From an uncultured Elusimicrobium sp. (GTDB lineage: Bacteria; Elusimicrobiota; Elusimicrobia; Elusimicrobiales; Elusimicrobiaceae), in assembly GCA_902797165.1 (NCBI GenBank), contig CADBRU010000019.1:1-38970 (forward strand): DNA of 38,970 nt, read 5' to 3'. The position numbers and the translations under genes were made by a program. Under the pieces are notes generated by a model. That model was not told the origin of the DNA, did not search any database, and saw only the letters and a list, made by a program, of their open reading frames with translations. Shown one piece after another: positions 19,434-28,091 of the stretch. Every line of letters starts with the position of its first letter. The stretch's first letter is position 1.

Positions 19434-20111
19434 ATGATTTACTTTGCACATCGCGGCGCAAGTGCCCAAGCACCCGCTAATTCCAAAGAAGCCTTTGCTT
19501 TGGCACGCAAATTAGGCGCAACTTATTATGAACTGGACGTGCATTTAACGCAAGACGACCGTTTGGTGGTCCGGCATGATTATGTGCTGGATAATACCGC
19601 CCGCACGATTAAAGAGTATACCTTGCCGCAACTGCAAGCCTATTGTGCGGAAAATCAAATTTTATGTCCGCCGCTACTGGAAGAAATTTTGCCGATTGTC
19701 GAGCCGGAACTTACTTGTCTGAATGTCGAACTTAAAAATGATGACAATGTGTATCCGTGCATTGAGGAAAAATTATTAAATTTGCTGAAAACCAAAGCAC
19801 CGCATTTACTGCCTAAGATTTTATTTTCCGCCTTTGATTTTCCTACTTTGTGTCGTTTGCGGGCATTGGCTCCACAAGTGCAAATCGGGCTTTTGACCCG
19901 TCAGTTTGACCCCGCACAAGCGCGGGAGTTAAATGCTTTTAGCGTGCATATGAATCAAACCCGCATCACACCGCAAATCGTGCAAGCCTGCCACGCAGAA
20001 AACCGCCGCGTGTTTATTTATACGGTAAATACAAAACAAGACGAGCAACGATTGAAAGAGATGGGAGCAGACGGTATCTTTACGGACCGACTTGATTTGT
20101 TTATCAAATAA
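19434..20111 (+). CDS. Glycerophosphodiester phosphodiesterase-family protein
   Basis: GDPD enzymes split glycerophosphodiesters into glycerol 3-phosphate and an alcohol. The 225 aa product has the family order: AHRGAS at residues 5-10, YELDVHLTQDDRLVVRHD with metal ligands E, D and catalytic H, LNVELKND, and the C-terminal TVNTKQDEQRLKEMGADGIFTD. It has no signal peptide, so it is a cytoplasmic UgpQ-like form. The usual PENT after the first motif is PANS (residues 14-17): the metal-binding Glu is replaced by A15, so activity or metal use may differ. It seems to be transcribed leaderless from its own promoter and stops at a bidirectional terminator. Confidence 0.88.
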   Translation: MIYFAHRGASAQAPANSKEAFALARKLGATYYELDVHLTQDDRLVVRHDYVLDNTARTIKEYTLPQLQAYCAENQILCPPLLEEILPIVEPELTCLNVELKNDDNVYPCIEEKLLNLLKTKAPHLLPKILFSAFDFPTLCRLRALAPQVQIGLLTRQFDPAQARELNAFSVHMNQTRITPQIVQACHAENRRVFIYTVNTKQDEQRLKEMGADGIFTDRLDLFIK

Positions 20112-20136
20112 AAAGCCCCGCTTGAGCGGGGCTTTT
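20111..20136. terminator. Bidirectional terminator between GDPD and the lipoprotein gene
   Basis: AAAAGCCCCGC (20111-20121), loop TTGA, GCGGGGCTTTT (20126-20136): A4 and T4 on both sides let it work for the convergent genes on either strand. Confidence 0.92.
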
Positions 20137-20150
20137 AAATGTCTGGCTTA

Positions 20151-20591
20151 TTATTCGTAATCGAAATTGTAGTCACTGGCGTACGGAGCGTCCGGTGTGG
20201 ATTCGTCCGCGGCTTGTCCGCCGTTACCGTAATATTGCTGCGGTGTATAGCGTTTGGGTTTTTCCCACAAGCGTTTGGTATTTTTGTAATCACGTTCCGA
20301 GGGTTGGCCGGGCACCATAGGGCGCACGCGCTCATCAAAGAAATAAACATTCTTTTCCGTTTCGGATTGTAATTCAAATAAGTATTGAGATTCTGTATTG
20401 GGTTTGGCTTCACGGCGTGTTTTGTACGCTTCATTATTCAAGTCTGCCAAATAATCATCTTCAGTCAGATAAATTTTGCGCGGGGTTTGTTTGTTTTCTT
20501 GTTCTTGCTCGGCAGTTTTTTGATTAGAGGCACAAGCGGCCAAACCTAAACCACATAATGCAATGATCGTTAAGCGTAAGATTGTTTTCAT
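20151..20591 (-). CDS. Lipoprotein, hypothetical
   Basis: Not recognised. A 146 aa protein with a signal peptide ending in lipobox L-A-A-C (C20), so it should be lipidated by Lgt/LspA and the Lnt encoded in this window. The mature part is acidic and hydrophilic with many Gln, Glu, Asn and Tyr and little predicted structure: KIYLTEDDYLADLNNEAYKTRREAK in the middle and a Gly/Asp/Tyr tail (SDYNFDYE). AAGGAG stands 6 bases before the ATG. It begins 9 bases after the folD stop and is probably cotranscribed with it. Confidence 0.8.
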   Translation of the reverse strand: MKTILRLTIIALCGLGLAACASNQKTAEQEQENKQTPRKIYLTEDDYLADLNNEAYKTRREAKPNTESQYLFELQSETEKNVYFFDERVRPMVPGQPSERDYKNTKRLWEKPKRYTPQQYYGNGGQAADESTPDAPYASDYNFDYE

Positions 20592-20600
20592 AATATCTCC

Positions 20601-21467
20601 TTAAAGTTTCCTCTCTCCTGATAATATAATGTTTTCCAGCAGGCACGCAAGTGTTACCGGTCCTACACCGCCGGGAACCGATGAAACAGAACAACCATTT
20701 TCCAAAAGTTGCGCTGCTTCGGCATCCCCGCATAATTTATTTTGTTTGTCCAAATTGGTAGAAATATCAATGACAATAGCCTTGACGGGTACATTTTGTT
20801 TGTTTAGCAAAGCAGGATGTCCGGCCGCACTGCAAATCAGTTCGGCATTTTGCAAGGCTTTTTTCAAATCTCGTGTTTTAGTGTGGCAAATTTTAACGGT
20901 TGCATTGCGGCAAGTTAGCAGGTGCGCCAATGGTTTTCCGACGGTAGGGGAACGCCCTATAACGACGGTTTCCATACCGGTCGGGTCAATGTGATAGGCA
21001 TCAAGCAAACGGATTACCGCTTGTGCGGTGCAAGGAACAAAAGTTTTAAGCGCTTCTACGTCTGCCCAAGTTTTACACAAAAATAAATTGCCCATAGATA
21101 AGTTAGACATTCCGTCAATATCTTTTTCCGGAGCAATAAGGGCGGTAAAACCGCTTTGGGCTAGGGCGTCGGGCAAGGGGCGCGGAATTAAAATAGCATC
21201 TATGGACGGGTCTGCCGATGCCTGACGGATCAGCGCCAAAAAATCAGCCACGGGAGTTTGTGAATTAATAGTATGTACTTGCGTGCGAATACCTAAGTTT
21301 TGTGCGGCTTGCACTTCCTTTTTTAAGTATACATACGCCCCGTAATCATCGGTAGACCCCACGGCAAATAACCCGATAGGGCGACCTAAGGCTTTGGCTA
21401 CCCGTTGGGCCCTTTGTTGCAGAGGGGCTCGCACAGATGCGGCTAATTCTTTTCCTTGAATAATCAT
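20601..21467 (-). CDS. folD: FolD-family methylenetetrahydrofolate dehydrogenase/cyclohydrolase, divergent
   Basis: FolD interconverts 5,10-methylene-THF and 10-formyl-THF in the cytoplasm. The 288 aa length is normal. Present are the YVYLKK motif with catalytic K49 (E. coli K54 equivalent), EKDIDG, the NADP-site GRSPTVGKP and the C-terminal PGGVGPVT. Two motifs deviate: the strictly conserved VQLPLP reads IPRPLP, so the catalytic Gln (E. coli Q98) is P95, and PCTPxG reads PCTAQA. That Gln is important for the cyclohydrolase step, so the protein may be only a dehydrogenase or work differently. Ribosome site is weak; the ATG is the first in frame and gives the typical N-terminus (MIIQGKELAA). 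Confidence 0.9.
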   Translation of the reverse strand: MIIQGKELAASVRAPLQQRAQRVAKALGRPIGLFAVGSTDDYGAYVYLKKEVQAAQNLGIRTQVHTINSQTPVADFLALIRQASADPSIDAILIPRPLPDALAQSGFTALIAPEKDIDGMSNLSMGNLFLCKTWADVEALKTFVPCTAQAVIRLLDAYHIDPTGMETVVIGRSPTVGKPLAHLLTCRNATVKICHTKTRDLKKALQNAELICSAAGHPALLNKQNVPVKAIVIDISTNLDKQNKLCGDAEAAQLLENGCSVSSVPGGVGPVTLACLLENIILSGERKL

Positions 21468-21563
21468 CTTATATATGATATCAAATTTATATCGTGCTTA
21501 GCCCAATAGTGCCGGGCCCGCTACGTGGTTTTTTGAGATGTATCAGCCAAAACGCGCGCGAAA

Positions 21564-21572
21564 TGATAGAAT
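21564..21572 (+). promoter_or_regulatory. Putative extended -10 promoter for the PIN/TRAM gene operon
   Basis: TGATAGAAT at 21564-21572, 46 bases before the ATG at 21618, in the 150-base divergent gap with folD. The TTGAGA at 21533 is too far away (28 bases) to be its -35. Confidence 0.4.
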
Positions 21573-21617
21573 ATAAATATATTATTTAGGGCTTTGCCCG
21601 TTATTTGGAGGAAAAGA

Positions 21618-22571
21618 ATGCCTATTTGGATTTTTCGTTTGTCTACTTTAATAGCATTTCCGTTTTTAACGTATGACTTTATTGACAAAGATCCTGTCTC
21701 CTTGGCCGGTGGTCTTTTATGTGGTTTGATCGTAGTAATCGCGGAAGCGGTTTTTAAACGCTTGCGCCTAATTAAAATCATGATTGCCTGTTCCGGTTTC
21801 TTACTGGGGTGGTTGTTGTTTGTCTTTGTAGATTATGCGGTACTCAATTTCGGGCAAGCCTCGGAGGCCTATTTGGCATGGTGGGATCGATATGCCTTTT
21901 ATGTGAAAATCGGACTGATCGTTTTTGGTGTACTCGTTTGTCTGTTTAAGTCACGTGATTTGGAAGGGTTGTCTTACAAAGGCCGCCATTTGAAAATTGT
22001 AGATGAAAGTGCCTTAATTGACGGGCGTATTATTGATTTGTGTGAAATTAATTTTATTTCCGGCATTATTGTACTGCCGGTATTTGTGTTGGAGCAACTC
22101 AATAAACTGGCCGCTTCCAAAGATCCGTTAGAACGTGCCAAAGGCCGCCGCGGTATGGATGTAGCGGCTCGGTTGCAAGAGTTAAAGGACGTAACGGTGC
22201 GCGTCACCTCCAAAACTCCCAAAGCCACCGATGAAGTGGAACGTATTATTAAACTAGCCAAGAGTTTTGATGCGGAAGTAATTACCTTAGATTTCAATAT
22301 GAACAAAATCGGCGCTTTGTACGACGTAGTAGTGCTCAATGTTGCCGATTTGGCTACTGCTTTAAAACCGGTTATTTTGCCGGGTGAATCGATGTCTTTG
22401 TTTATTATGAAGGACGGAAAAGAAAAGGAACAAGGCATCGGATACTTAGATGACGGCACGATGGTAGTAGTGGAAGACGGACGCAAACATATTGGCAAAC
22501 GGACGGAAGTGGCAGTCTATTCGATTTTGCAAACGTCGTCGGGCCGTATGATTTTTGCTAAAGTCAAATAG
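21618..22571 (+). CDS. YacL-like membrane PIN/TRAM-domain protein
   Basis: TGGAGG sits 6 bases before the ATG at 21618; an in-frame TTG at 21594 lies upstream of that site and is rejected. The 317 aa product has hydrophobic helices in residues about 1-115, then a PIN nuclease-like domain (LKIVDESALIDGRIIDL, later EVITLDFNMNKIGAL with conserved acidic residues) and a C-terminal TRAM domain (LPGESMSLFIMKDGKEKEQGIGYLDDG). This is the layout of Bacillus YacL. Members are suspected RNases or RNA-binding membrane proteins; the reaction is unproven. YacL next to IspD/IspF genes and cysS is a widespread neighbourhood, repeated here. Confidence 0.92.
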   Translation: MPIWIFRLSTLIAFPFLTYDFIDKDPVSLAGGLLCGLIVVIAEAVFKRLRLIKIMIACSGFLLGWLLFVFVDYAVLNFGQASEAYLAWWDRYAFYVKIGLIVFGVLVCLFKSRDLEGLSYKGRHLKIVDESALIDGRIIDLCEINFISGIIVLPVFVLEQLNKLAASKDPLERAKGRRGMDVAARLQELKDVTVRVTSKTPKATDEVERIIKLAKSFDAEVITLDFNMNKIGALYDVVVLNVADLATALKPVILPGESMSLFIMKDGKEKEQGIGYLDDGTMVVVEDGRKHIGKRTEVAVYSILQTSSGRMIFAKVK

Positions 22572-22578
22572 GATTTGC

Positions 22579-23733
22579 ATGCAGCAGTCACTTACTTTTG
22601 CCGGAGTAGTTATTGTGGCGGGAGGCTTAGGCAAACGCATGGGCCGCCCCAAACAAATGTTGCCACTGGCCGGGCAACCGGTTCTGCTTCGTGCGGTAGA
22701 AGCGTTTACTCACATTGATTTTATCAAACAAATTGTAGTGGTTACACCGTTAGAAAACCGCGAAATTCTTAAAAAACGATTTCCAAATTTAGTTTTTGCA
22801 AATCCGGGTGCTACCCGTTTGGCCTCCGTAATGAGCGGAGTAGCCGCTTTGGATAGCCGCGTGCAAGCCATTGCCGTGCATGACGGAGCGCGCCCGCTGG
22901 TCAGTCCGCAAGCGGCGGCACGTTGTTTGCAAAGCGGTTTTGAAAACGGTGCGGCGGTGCTGGCTGTGCCGGTAAAAGATACTATTAAACAAGTTCGCAA
23001 CGGGGTGGTGGAGCGAACCTTGGAACGTAATGCCTTGTGGCAAGCGCAAACGCCGCAATGCTATCAGGCAGCGGTACTGCGCCGGGCGCTAGATAAATTC
23101 GGTTATCTGCAAGATGCAACGGACGAATCACAACTGGTGGAACGCTTAGGCGTACAGGTCAAAATCGAGCCGTCCGATTATCAAAATTTAAAAATTACTA
23201 CCCCGGAGGATTTAGTTATGGCCGAAGCCTTTTTACAAGCGGGTACGCAAATACGCACAGGATTTGGTTTTGATTTACATCGGCTGCAAGCCGGACGTAA
23301 ATTTATTGTGGGGGGCGTAGAAATTAAGCACACAAAAGGTTTGCAAGGACATAGTGATGCCGATGTAGTGCTGCATGCAATTTGTGATGCTATTTTAGGT
23401 GCTTTGTGCGAGGGAGAAATCGGTTTATTATTTCCGCCTTCCGACCCAACCATTAAAGATATTGACAGTAAAAAAATTGCCGCGCGCGTGATGGAAATTA
23501 TGCAAAAACACCAAGCGTATTTGCTGCATATGGACGTAACTTTAGTGACGCAAGAGCCCAAAATCAGCCCGCATTATGAGGCGGTGCGTAGCAGTTTGGC
23601 CCTGATTTTTAACATGGATAAAAAAGATGTGAGTTTTAAATCTAAAAGCCATGAGCACGTCGGAACTGTCGGGCGAGGGGAAGCGGCCGAATGTTTTGCA
23701 CAGGTTACCCTAGCACTGGGAGAGAGAGCATGA
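22579..23733 (+). CDS. ispDF: Bifunctional IspDF (MEP pathway)
   Basis: One 384 aa chain joins two isoprenoid-precursor enzymes. Residues 1-222 are IspD, the CTP-dependent cytidylyltransferase making CDP-methylerythritol, with GGLGKRMGRPKQMLPL and HDGARPLVS. Residues about 225-384 are IspF, the cyclodiphosphate synthase, with zinc ligands in GFDLHRL and HSDADVVLHAICDAILGAL. The normally well conserved KATTTE-LGFTGRGEG near the end reads KSKSHEHVG-TVGRGEA, so two threonines around the CDP phosphates are changed. Fused IspDF occurs in alpha- and epsilonproteobacteria and some other phyla. The ATG at 22579 follows AGGA by 5 bases and is preferred to a TTG inside yacL. Its stop overlaps the next ATG. 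Confidence 0.95.
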   Translation: MQQSLTFAGVVIVAGGLGKRMGRPKQMLPLAGQPVLLRAVEAFTHIDFIKQIVVVTPLENREILKKRFPNLVFANPGATRLASVMSGVAALDSRVQAIAVHDGARPLVSPQAAARCLQSGFENGAAVLAVPVKDTIKQVRNGVVERTLERNALWQAQTPQCYQAAVLRRALDKFGYLQDATDESQLVERLGVQVKIEPSDYQNLKITTPEDLVMAEAFLQAGTQIRTGFGFDLHRLQAGRKFIVGGVEIKHTKGLQGHSDADVVLHAICDAILGALCEGEIGLLFPPSDPTIKDIDSKKIAARVMEIMQKHQAYLLHMDVTLVTQEPKISPHYEAVRSSLALIFNMDKKDVSFKSKSHEHVGTVGRGEAAECFAQVTLALGERA

Positions 23734-24314
23734 AAAAAATTATTTTTTATACAATTTTAGGCAGTTTGTTTTTGGGGGCTTGCTCCACCGCTTCTTCACC
23801 TACGAAACCGAAATGGAGAAGCATTGATTATGGTGCGTATGAACACCCGACCGTAAAAGACAGTGATGATTATACGGCTAAACCGCTACCGAACCCGAGC
23901 GTATTTGGTGACGAGACAAACACCGGCACGGATTATACACCGGGGGCCGATGAAGATTTTACCTCTGATGAAATTGCGTCCTCTTACGGACGTTATACGG
24001 ATGTAACCGTAGTAGCCGCCGCAAAACGCATTAAATTGGGTTCTGCGGCAACCACCAAACACATGGCGCTATTTCAAAAAGCCTTAGACAGCGGATACAA
24101 AAAAGCCTTGCGTACCTATCACCCGTCGGGATTTACGTATTCGATTGCCAGCGTAGGGGCCGTCAATCCGCTTTCGGATATCGAAGTAAGTTGTATTTTG
24201 GGCGAACACGCTGCCAATGAGGTAGGCCAACCGACTTGCAATTTATTCTTTAGTACACTGGTGGAACAGTACAACACTTTATTTAAAGAGGCCAAAGCCA
24301 ATGGAACTTTATAA
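23730..24314 (+). CDS. Lipoprotein, hypothetical
   Basis: Not recognised. The ATG at 23730 overlaps the ispDF stop (ATGA). The 194 aa product has a signal peptide with lipobox L-G-A-C (C18). The next ~70 residues are low-complexity, rich in Pro, Thr, Asp and Tyr; residues about 95-194 look like a small folded domain with two cysteines (SCILGEHAANEVGQPTC) that could bond. It overlaps the cysS start by 14 bases, so the two are translationally linked. Envelope location is clear, function is not. Confidence 0.82.
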   Translation: MKKIIFYTILGSLFLGACSTASSPTKPKWRSIDYGAYEHPTVKDSDDYTAKPLPNPSVFGDETNTGTDYTPGADEDFTSDEIASSYGRYTDVTVVAAAKRIKLGSAATTKHMALFQKALDSGYKKALRTYHPSGFTYSIASVGAVNPLSDIEVSCILGEHAANEVGQPTCNLFFSTLVEQYNTLFKEAKANGTL

Positions 24315-25698
24315 TACCGAGTCTCACCGCAAAGAAACCTTTCAGCCTTTATCGGAAAAACAAGTCACGATGTATTGCTGCGGACCGACGGTATATAATT
24401 ATGCGCATATCGGAAATATGCGTACCTATATTTTTGAAGATTTGCTGGGCCGCACGCTGCGCTTGCACTGGCCGCTTAAACATGTAATGAACGTAACCGA
24501 CGTGGGCCATTTGGTTTCCGATGCCGATGACGGAGAAGATAAAATGGAAGTCGGCGCCGCCCGCGAAGGCAAAAGTGCGTGGGATATTGCTAAATTTTAC
24601 GAAGAGAAATTTTTTGCCGATTATGATGCCTTGCACTGCACGCGTCCTACGGTAATCAGCCGCGCGACCGCGCATATTAAGCAAATGATCGCACTGGTCA
24701 AAACGTTGGAAGAAAAAGGATACACTTATCGCACTTCCGACGGAATTTATTACGATACTTCCAAATTTCCGCGCTATGACGCACTGGTGGGCCGCAGCCG
24801 TTTAGAGGGGCTTAAAGGCGGTGCACGCGTAGAAATGAGTGAGGAAAAACGTAACCCGACCGATTTTGCCTTGTGGAAATTTTCACCCAAAGATAAAAAA
24901 CGCCAAATGGAGTGGGATAGCCCGTGGGGGGTAGGTTTCCCGGGGTGGCATATTGAATGTTCCGCCATGGCTATGGAATATTTGGGAAAGACCATTGATA
25001 TTCACTGCGGCGGCATTGACCATGTGTCTGTGCACCATACCAATGAAATTGCCCAAAGTGAAGCCGCCACCGGTCAGCAATATGTGCGTTTTTGGGTGCA
25101 TGGAGAATTTTTAGTTTTACGGGCGGGTAAAATGTCTAAATCGGGCGGCACGTTTGTAACTTTGCAGACCTTGCGCGATAAAGGGTATGACCCGTTAGAT
25201 TACCGTTATTTGTGTTTGACAGCGCATTATCGCACACAACTTGAATTTACTTACGAGAGTTTAGATGCGGCACGTAAGAGTTTGCAAACTTTACGCAAAG
25301 AAACTTTAGCGGCGCAAGCGGCAGTTAAACCGGGTGAAGTATTGACGGAAAAACTTGCTGCCTCCAAAAATTCTTTCCAAGCCGCCATGGAAGATGATTT
25401 AAACGCTCCCAAAGCCCTGGCGGTTGTATGGGAAACCTTGCGCGGCAATGAATTAAATGCCGCCGAAAAGGTGGAATTTGTAAAATTTGCCGACGGCATT
25501 TTGGCACTTGATTTATTTCGCAAAGAAGAAGTAAAAGAAGAAAAATTACCTGCCGAAATTGAAGCGCTCTTGCAGCAGCGCGTTGCCGCCCGCAAGGCCA
25601 AAGACTATAAAAAATCAGACGAACTACGCGATGCGTTGGCCGCCGCCGGATACCGTGTAAAAGACACGCCGCAAGGCCAACAAGTAGAAAAGATATAA
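24301..25698 (+). CDS. cysS: Cysteinyl-tRNA synthetase
   Basis: Class I synthetase that charges tRNA-Cys. The 465 aa product has the HIGH-type motif H36-IGN (YAHIGNMRTY), KMSKS at 277-281, and the zinc-site residues in CCGPTVYNY, HIECSAM and HCGGIDHVSVHH. The C-terminal helical domain ends with KAKDYKKSDELRDALAAAGYRVKDTPQG, usual for the family. The start ATG lies within the preceding lipoprotein gene. The pilin-like gene follows after 9 bases. Confidence 0.98.
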   Translation: MELYNTESHRKETFQPLSEKQVTMYCCGPTVYNYAHIGNMRTYIFEDLLGRTLRLHWPLKHVMNVTDVGHLVSDADDGEDKMEVGAAREGKSAWDIAKFYEEKFFADYDALHCTRPTVISRATAHIKQMIALVKTLEEKGYTYRTSDGIYYDTSKFPRYDALVGRSRLEGLKGGARVEMSEEKRNPTDFALWKFSPKDKKRQMEWDSPWGVGFPGWHIECSAMAMEYLGKTIDIHCGGIDHVSVHHTNEIAQSEAATGQQYVRFWVHGEFLVLRAGKMSKSGGTFVTLQTLRDKGYDPLDYRYLCLTAHYRTQLEFTYESLDAARKSLQTLRKETLAAQAAVKPGEVLTEKLAASKNSFQAAMEDDLNAPKALAVVWETLRGNELNAAEKVEFVKFADGILALDLFRKEEVKEEKLPAEIEALLQQRVAARKAKDYKKSDELRDALAAAGYRVKDTPQGQQVEKI

Positions 25699-25707
25699 GG
25701 GCCATAT

Positions 25708-26244
25708 ATGAAAAAAGGTTTTACGTTAATTGAACTGTTAGTGGTTGTGCTGATTATTGGCATTTTATCTGCCATTGCCTTGCCGCAATATCAGACGGCA
25801 GTACTAAAAAGCAAATATGCCAACTTGGTGCTACTAGCGGAAACGTATGTAAAAGCGGGGCAGGTGGCCCAACTGAGCCTAGGGGAATGGCCCAGTGAAT
25901 TTGCTTCATTGGATGTAGATTTACCCAGCGGTATTACTCGTATGACAAATCCAACATCTAATAATTGCGGAGAATTTTCGGAGTACTATTGTTGTTTGCT
26001 GGTAACGCAGGCAGGATATCAATCCGGCGGAGTCACTTGTGGTATGAAAAAACTAAATCTGGGATTTGGTATTTCCGTAGATGGTAGTGGAAATATTGCT
26101 TCCCGTAAATGTTTGGCATCCGTAACGGATGAAGCTGCCAACAGGTTATGCAAAGGAGTAGGAACTTATAACGGTACCGGAGACGGAAACAATATGCCCG
26201 GTCCGGACGGACATGTCGGCGGGATGAACGGGTATTTGTATTAG
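25708..26244 (+). CDS. Type IV pilin-like protein
   Basis: A 178 aa protein with the class III leader MKKG and processed N-terminus [18 protein letters not shown], nearly base-for-base the same as the pilin at 18916. The globular domain differs completely: it is Gly- and Asn-rich with a cluster of cysteines (NCGEFSEYYCC, VTCGMKK, KCLAS, LCKG) and ends in a Gly/Asp-rich tail. It follows cysS by 9 bases and so is probably transcribed from the yacL-ispDF-cysS operon, unlike the other copy. No distinct terminator separates it from the convergent lepA end 17 bases away. A minor pilin or pseudopilin role is inferred. Confidence 0.87.
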   Translation: MKKGFTLIELLVVVLIIGILSAIALPQYQTAVLKSKYANLVLLAETYVKAGQVAQLSLGEWPSEFASLDVDLPSGITRMTNPTSNNCGEFSEYYCCLLVTQAGYQSGGVTCGMKKLNLGFGISVDGSGNIASRKCLASVTDEAANRLCKGVGTYNGTGDGNNMPGPDGHVGGMNGYLY

Positions 26245-26261
26245 TATTGGTACAGACAATT

Positions 26262-28091
26262 CTATTCTTCGTCAATCTTAAGCATTGCTATAAACGCTTC
26301 TTGCGGAATATTCAAACTGCCGATAGATTTCATACGCTTTTTGCCTTCTTTTTGCTTTTCAAGCAGTTTGCGTTTACGGGTAATATCACCGCCATAACAT
26401 TTGGCAATAACGTCTTTACGGTAAGCGGGAATCGTTTCACGCGCAATCACTTTTCCGTTGATAGCAGCCTGTACCGCTACTTCAAATTGCTGCCGCCCGA
26501 TCAGTTCTTTTAGTTTGGCACACAAGGCGCGTCCTTGAGTTTGCGCTTTATCTTTGTGCACGACTACGGAGAGCGCATCTACGGGTGTCCCGTGCAGTAA
26601 AATTTCCATCAGCACCACGTCTGCACTTCTAAACCCGGCTACCTCATAATCAAAGGAAGCGTAGCCTTTGGAAACAGATTTAAGTTTATTGTAGAAATCA
26701 ATGACCATTTCACCCATCGGCATTTCGTACTTGATAATGACGCGTTGATTAGACAAATGGTCCATATTCATAAACGTGCCGCGTTTTTCTTTAAGTAGCG
26801 TCATGACTCCGTCCATAAATTCCACCGGCGTAACAATTGTGATATGAATAACGGGCTCTTTAATATCAATAATATCCCCATGTGGCGGGAAGTTGGCCGG
26901 GTTATCAATAATTTTATAGCCCGGATCGTCCGCGGCGTCGGGCAATGCGGCTAACTCTTGCGGATGATTTTTGCGTTGGGTAAATTTTACGTGATACACT
27001 ACGTTAGGGGCGGTGGCAATTAAGGAGAGATTAAATTCACGCTCGAGCCGCTCCTTTACAATTTCAATATGCAAAATGCCCATAAACCCCAAGCGGAAAC
27101 CAAAACCCAATGCTTTGGAGGTTTCACTTTGGTAATGGAAAGAAGAATCAGACAAATTTAATTTTTCAAGTGCGGTGCGCAGTAGCGGAAAATCAGTCGT
27201 TTCTACCGGGAAAATACTGGCAAATACCACCGGTTTGGCATCGGCATAACCGGGCAAAGGTTGGGCGGCGGGATTGTCTGCCAGCGTAACCGTGTCTCCT
27301 ACGCGCACCTGATGAATATCTTTAATGCCCGCTACCAAGTAACCTACTTCTCCGGCACTTAAAGAGGCGGCTTTGTGCAGTTGTTTGGGCGTCATAAAGC
27401 CGACTTCTTCGGTTTTGTAACTGGCCCCTGTGGCCATAAAGCGGATATTTTGCCCGGCTTTAATCGTTCCGTCCACAATGCGCACATACATAATTACGCC
27501 GCGGAACGGATCATAAAAAGAATCAAAAATCAGCGCACGCAGCGGTGCTTTGGGGTCTCCTTGCGGGGCGGGGATATCTTCAATAATGCGGTCCAGTAAA
27601 TGTTCAATACCGGCTCCGGTTTTGGCGCTGACGCGCTCGGCCTCAATCGGCTCGCGCAAAATATCCCAAAGTTGCTCTTCGGAAGCGTCCGCGTCGGATT
27701 GAGAAAGGTCCACTTTATTCATGACCGGAATAATTTTAAGGCCCAAACTTTGTGCCAAATGCGCATGCGCCACGGTCTGCGCTTCTACGCCTTGAGAGGC
27801 ATCCACCAGCAGCAGTACACCCTCGCACGCACGCAAAGAACGCGCTACCTCATAGGAAAAATCCACGTGTCCCGGAGTATCAATTAAATTTAAGATGTAG
27901 TCTTTGTATTGAATGCGTACGGCCTTGGCTTTAATGGTAATTCCGCGCTCGCGCTCTAGGTCCATACCGTCCAAGAGTTGCGCTTGCATTTTGCGCTTAG
28001 GCACCGTACCGGTATCTTCCAAGATACGGTCGGATAGGGTAGTCTTGCCGTGATCAATGTGGGCTACAATGGAAAAATTACGAATCTTCAT
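26262..28091 (-). CDS. lepA: Elongation factor 4 (LepA)
   Basis: LepA is a ribosome-binding translational GTPase thought to help remobilise stalled ribosomes or assist 30S biogenesis. From the ATG at 28091 it is 609 aa, the family length, and begins MKIRNFSIVAHIDHGKTTL; a TTG 15 bases upstream only adds MNKTK and is rejected. G motifs: HIDHGKTT (G1), RGITIKA (G2), DTPGHVDF (G3), NKVD (G4). The C-terminal LepA-specific domain ends with KKRMKSIGSLNIPQEAFIAML. It overlaps the ptsI end by 14 bases, making it the last gene of the long PTS operon. Confidence 0.98.
   Translation of the reverse strand: MKIRNFSIVAHIDHGKTTLSDRILEDTGTVPKRKMQAQLLDGMDLERERGITIKAKAVRIQYKDYILNLIDTPGHVDFSYEVARSLRACEGVLLLVDASQGVEAQTVAHAHLAQSLGLKIIPVMNKVDLSQSDADASEEQLWDILREPIEAERVSAKTGAGIEHLLDRIIEDIPAPQGDPKAPLRALIFDSFYDPFRGVIMYVRIVDGTIKAGQNIRFMATGASYKTEEVGFMTPKQLHKAASLSAGEVGYLVAGIKDIHQVRVGDTVTLADNPAAQPLPGYADAKPVVFASIFPVETTDFPLLRTALEKLNLSDSSFHYQSETSKALGFGFRLGFMGILHIEIVKERLEREFNLSLIATAPNVVYHVKFTQRKNHPQELAALPDAADDPGYKIIDNPANFPPHGDIIDIKEPVIHITIVTPVEFMDGVMTLLKEKRGTFMNMDHLSNQRVIIKYEMPMGEMVIDFYNKLKSVSKGYASFDYEVAGFRSADVVLMEILLHGTPVDALSVVVHKDKAQTQGRALCAKLKELIGRQQFEVAVQAAINGKVIARETIPAYRKDVIAKCYGGDITRKRKLLEKQKEGKKRMKSIGSLNIPQEAFIAMLKIDEE

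Noticed and set aside
21513..21520. Palindrome CGGGCCCG in the folD/yacL gap as an operator
   Set aside because: A single 8-base palindrome with no repeat elsewhere in the window; too little to support a regulator site.
26247..27934. Plus-strand frames opposite lepA
   Set aside because: Antisense shadows of a highly conserved gene with no start signals or family resemblance.
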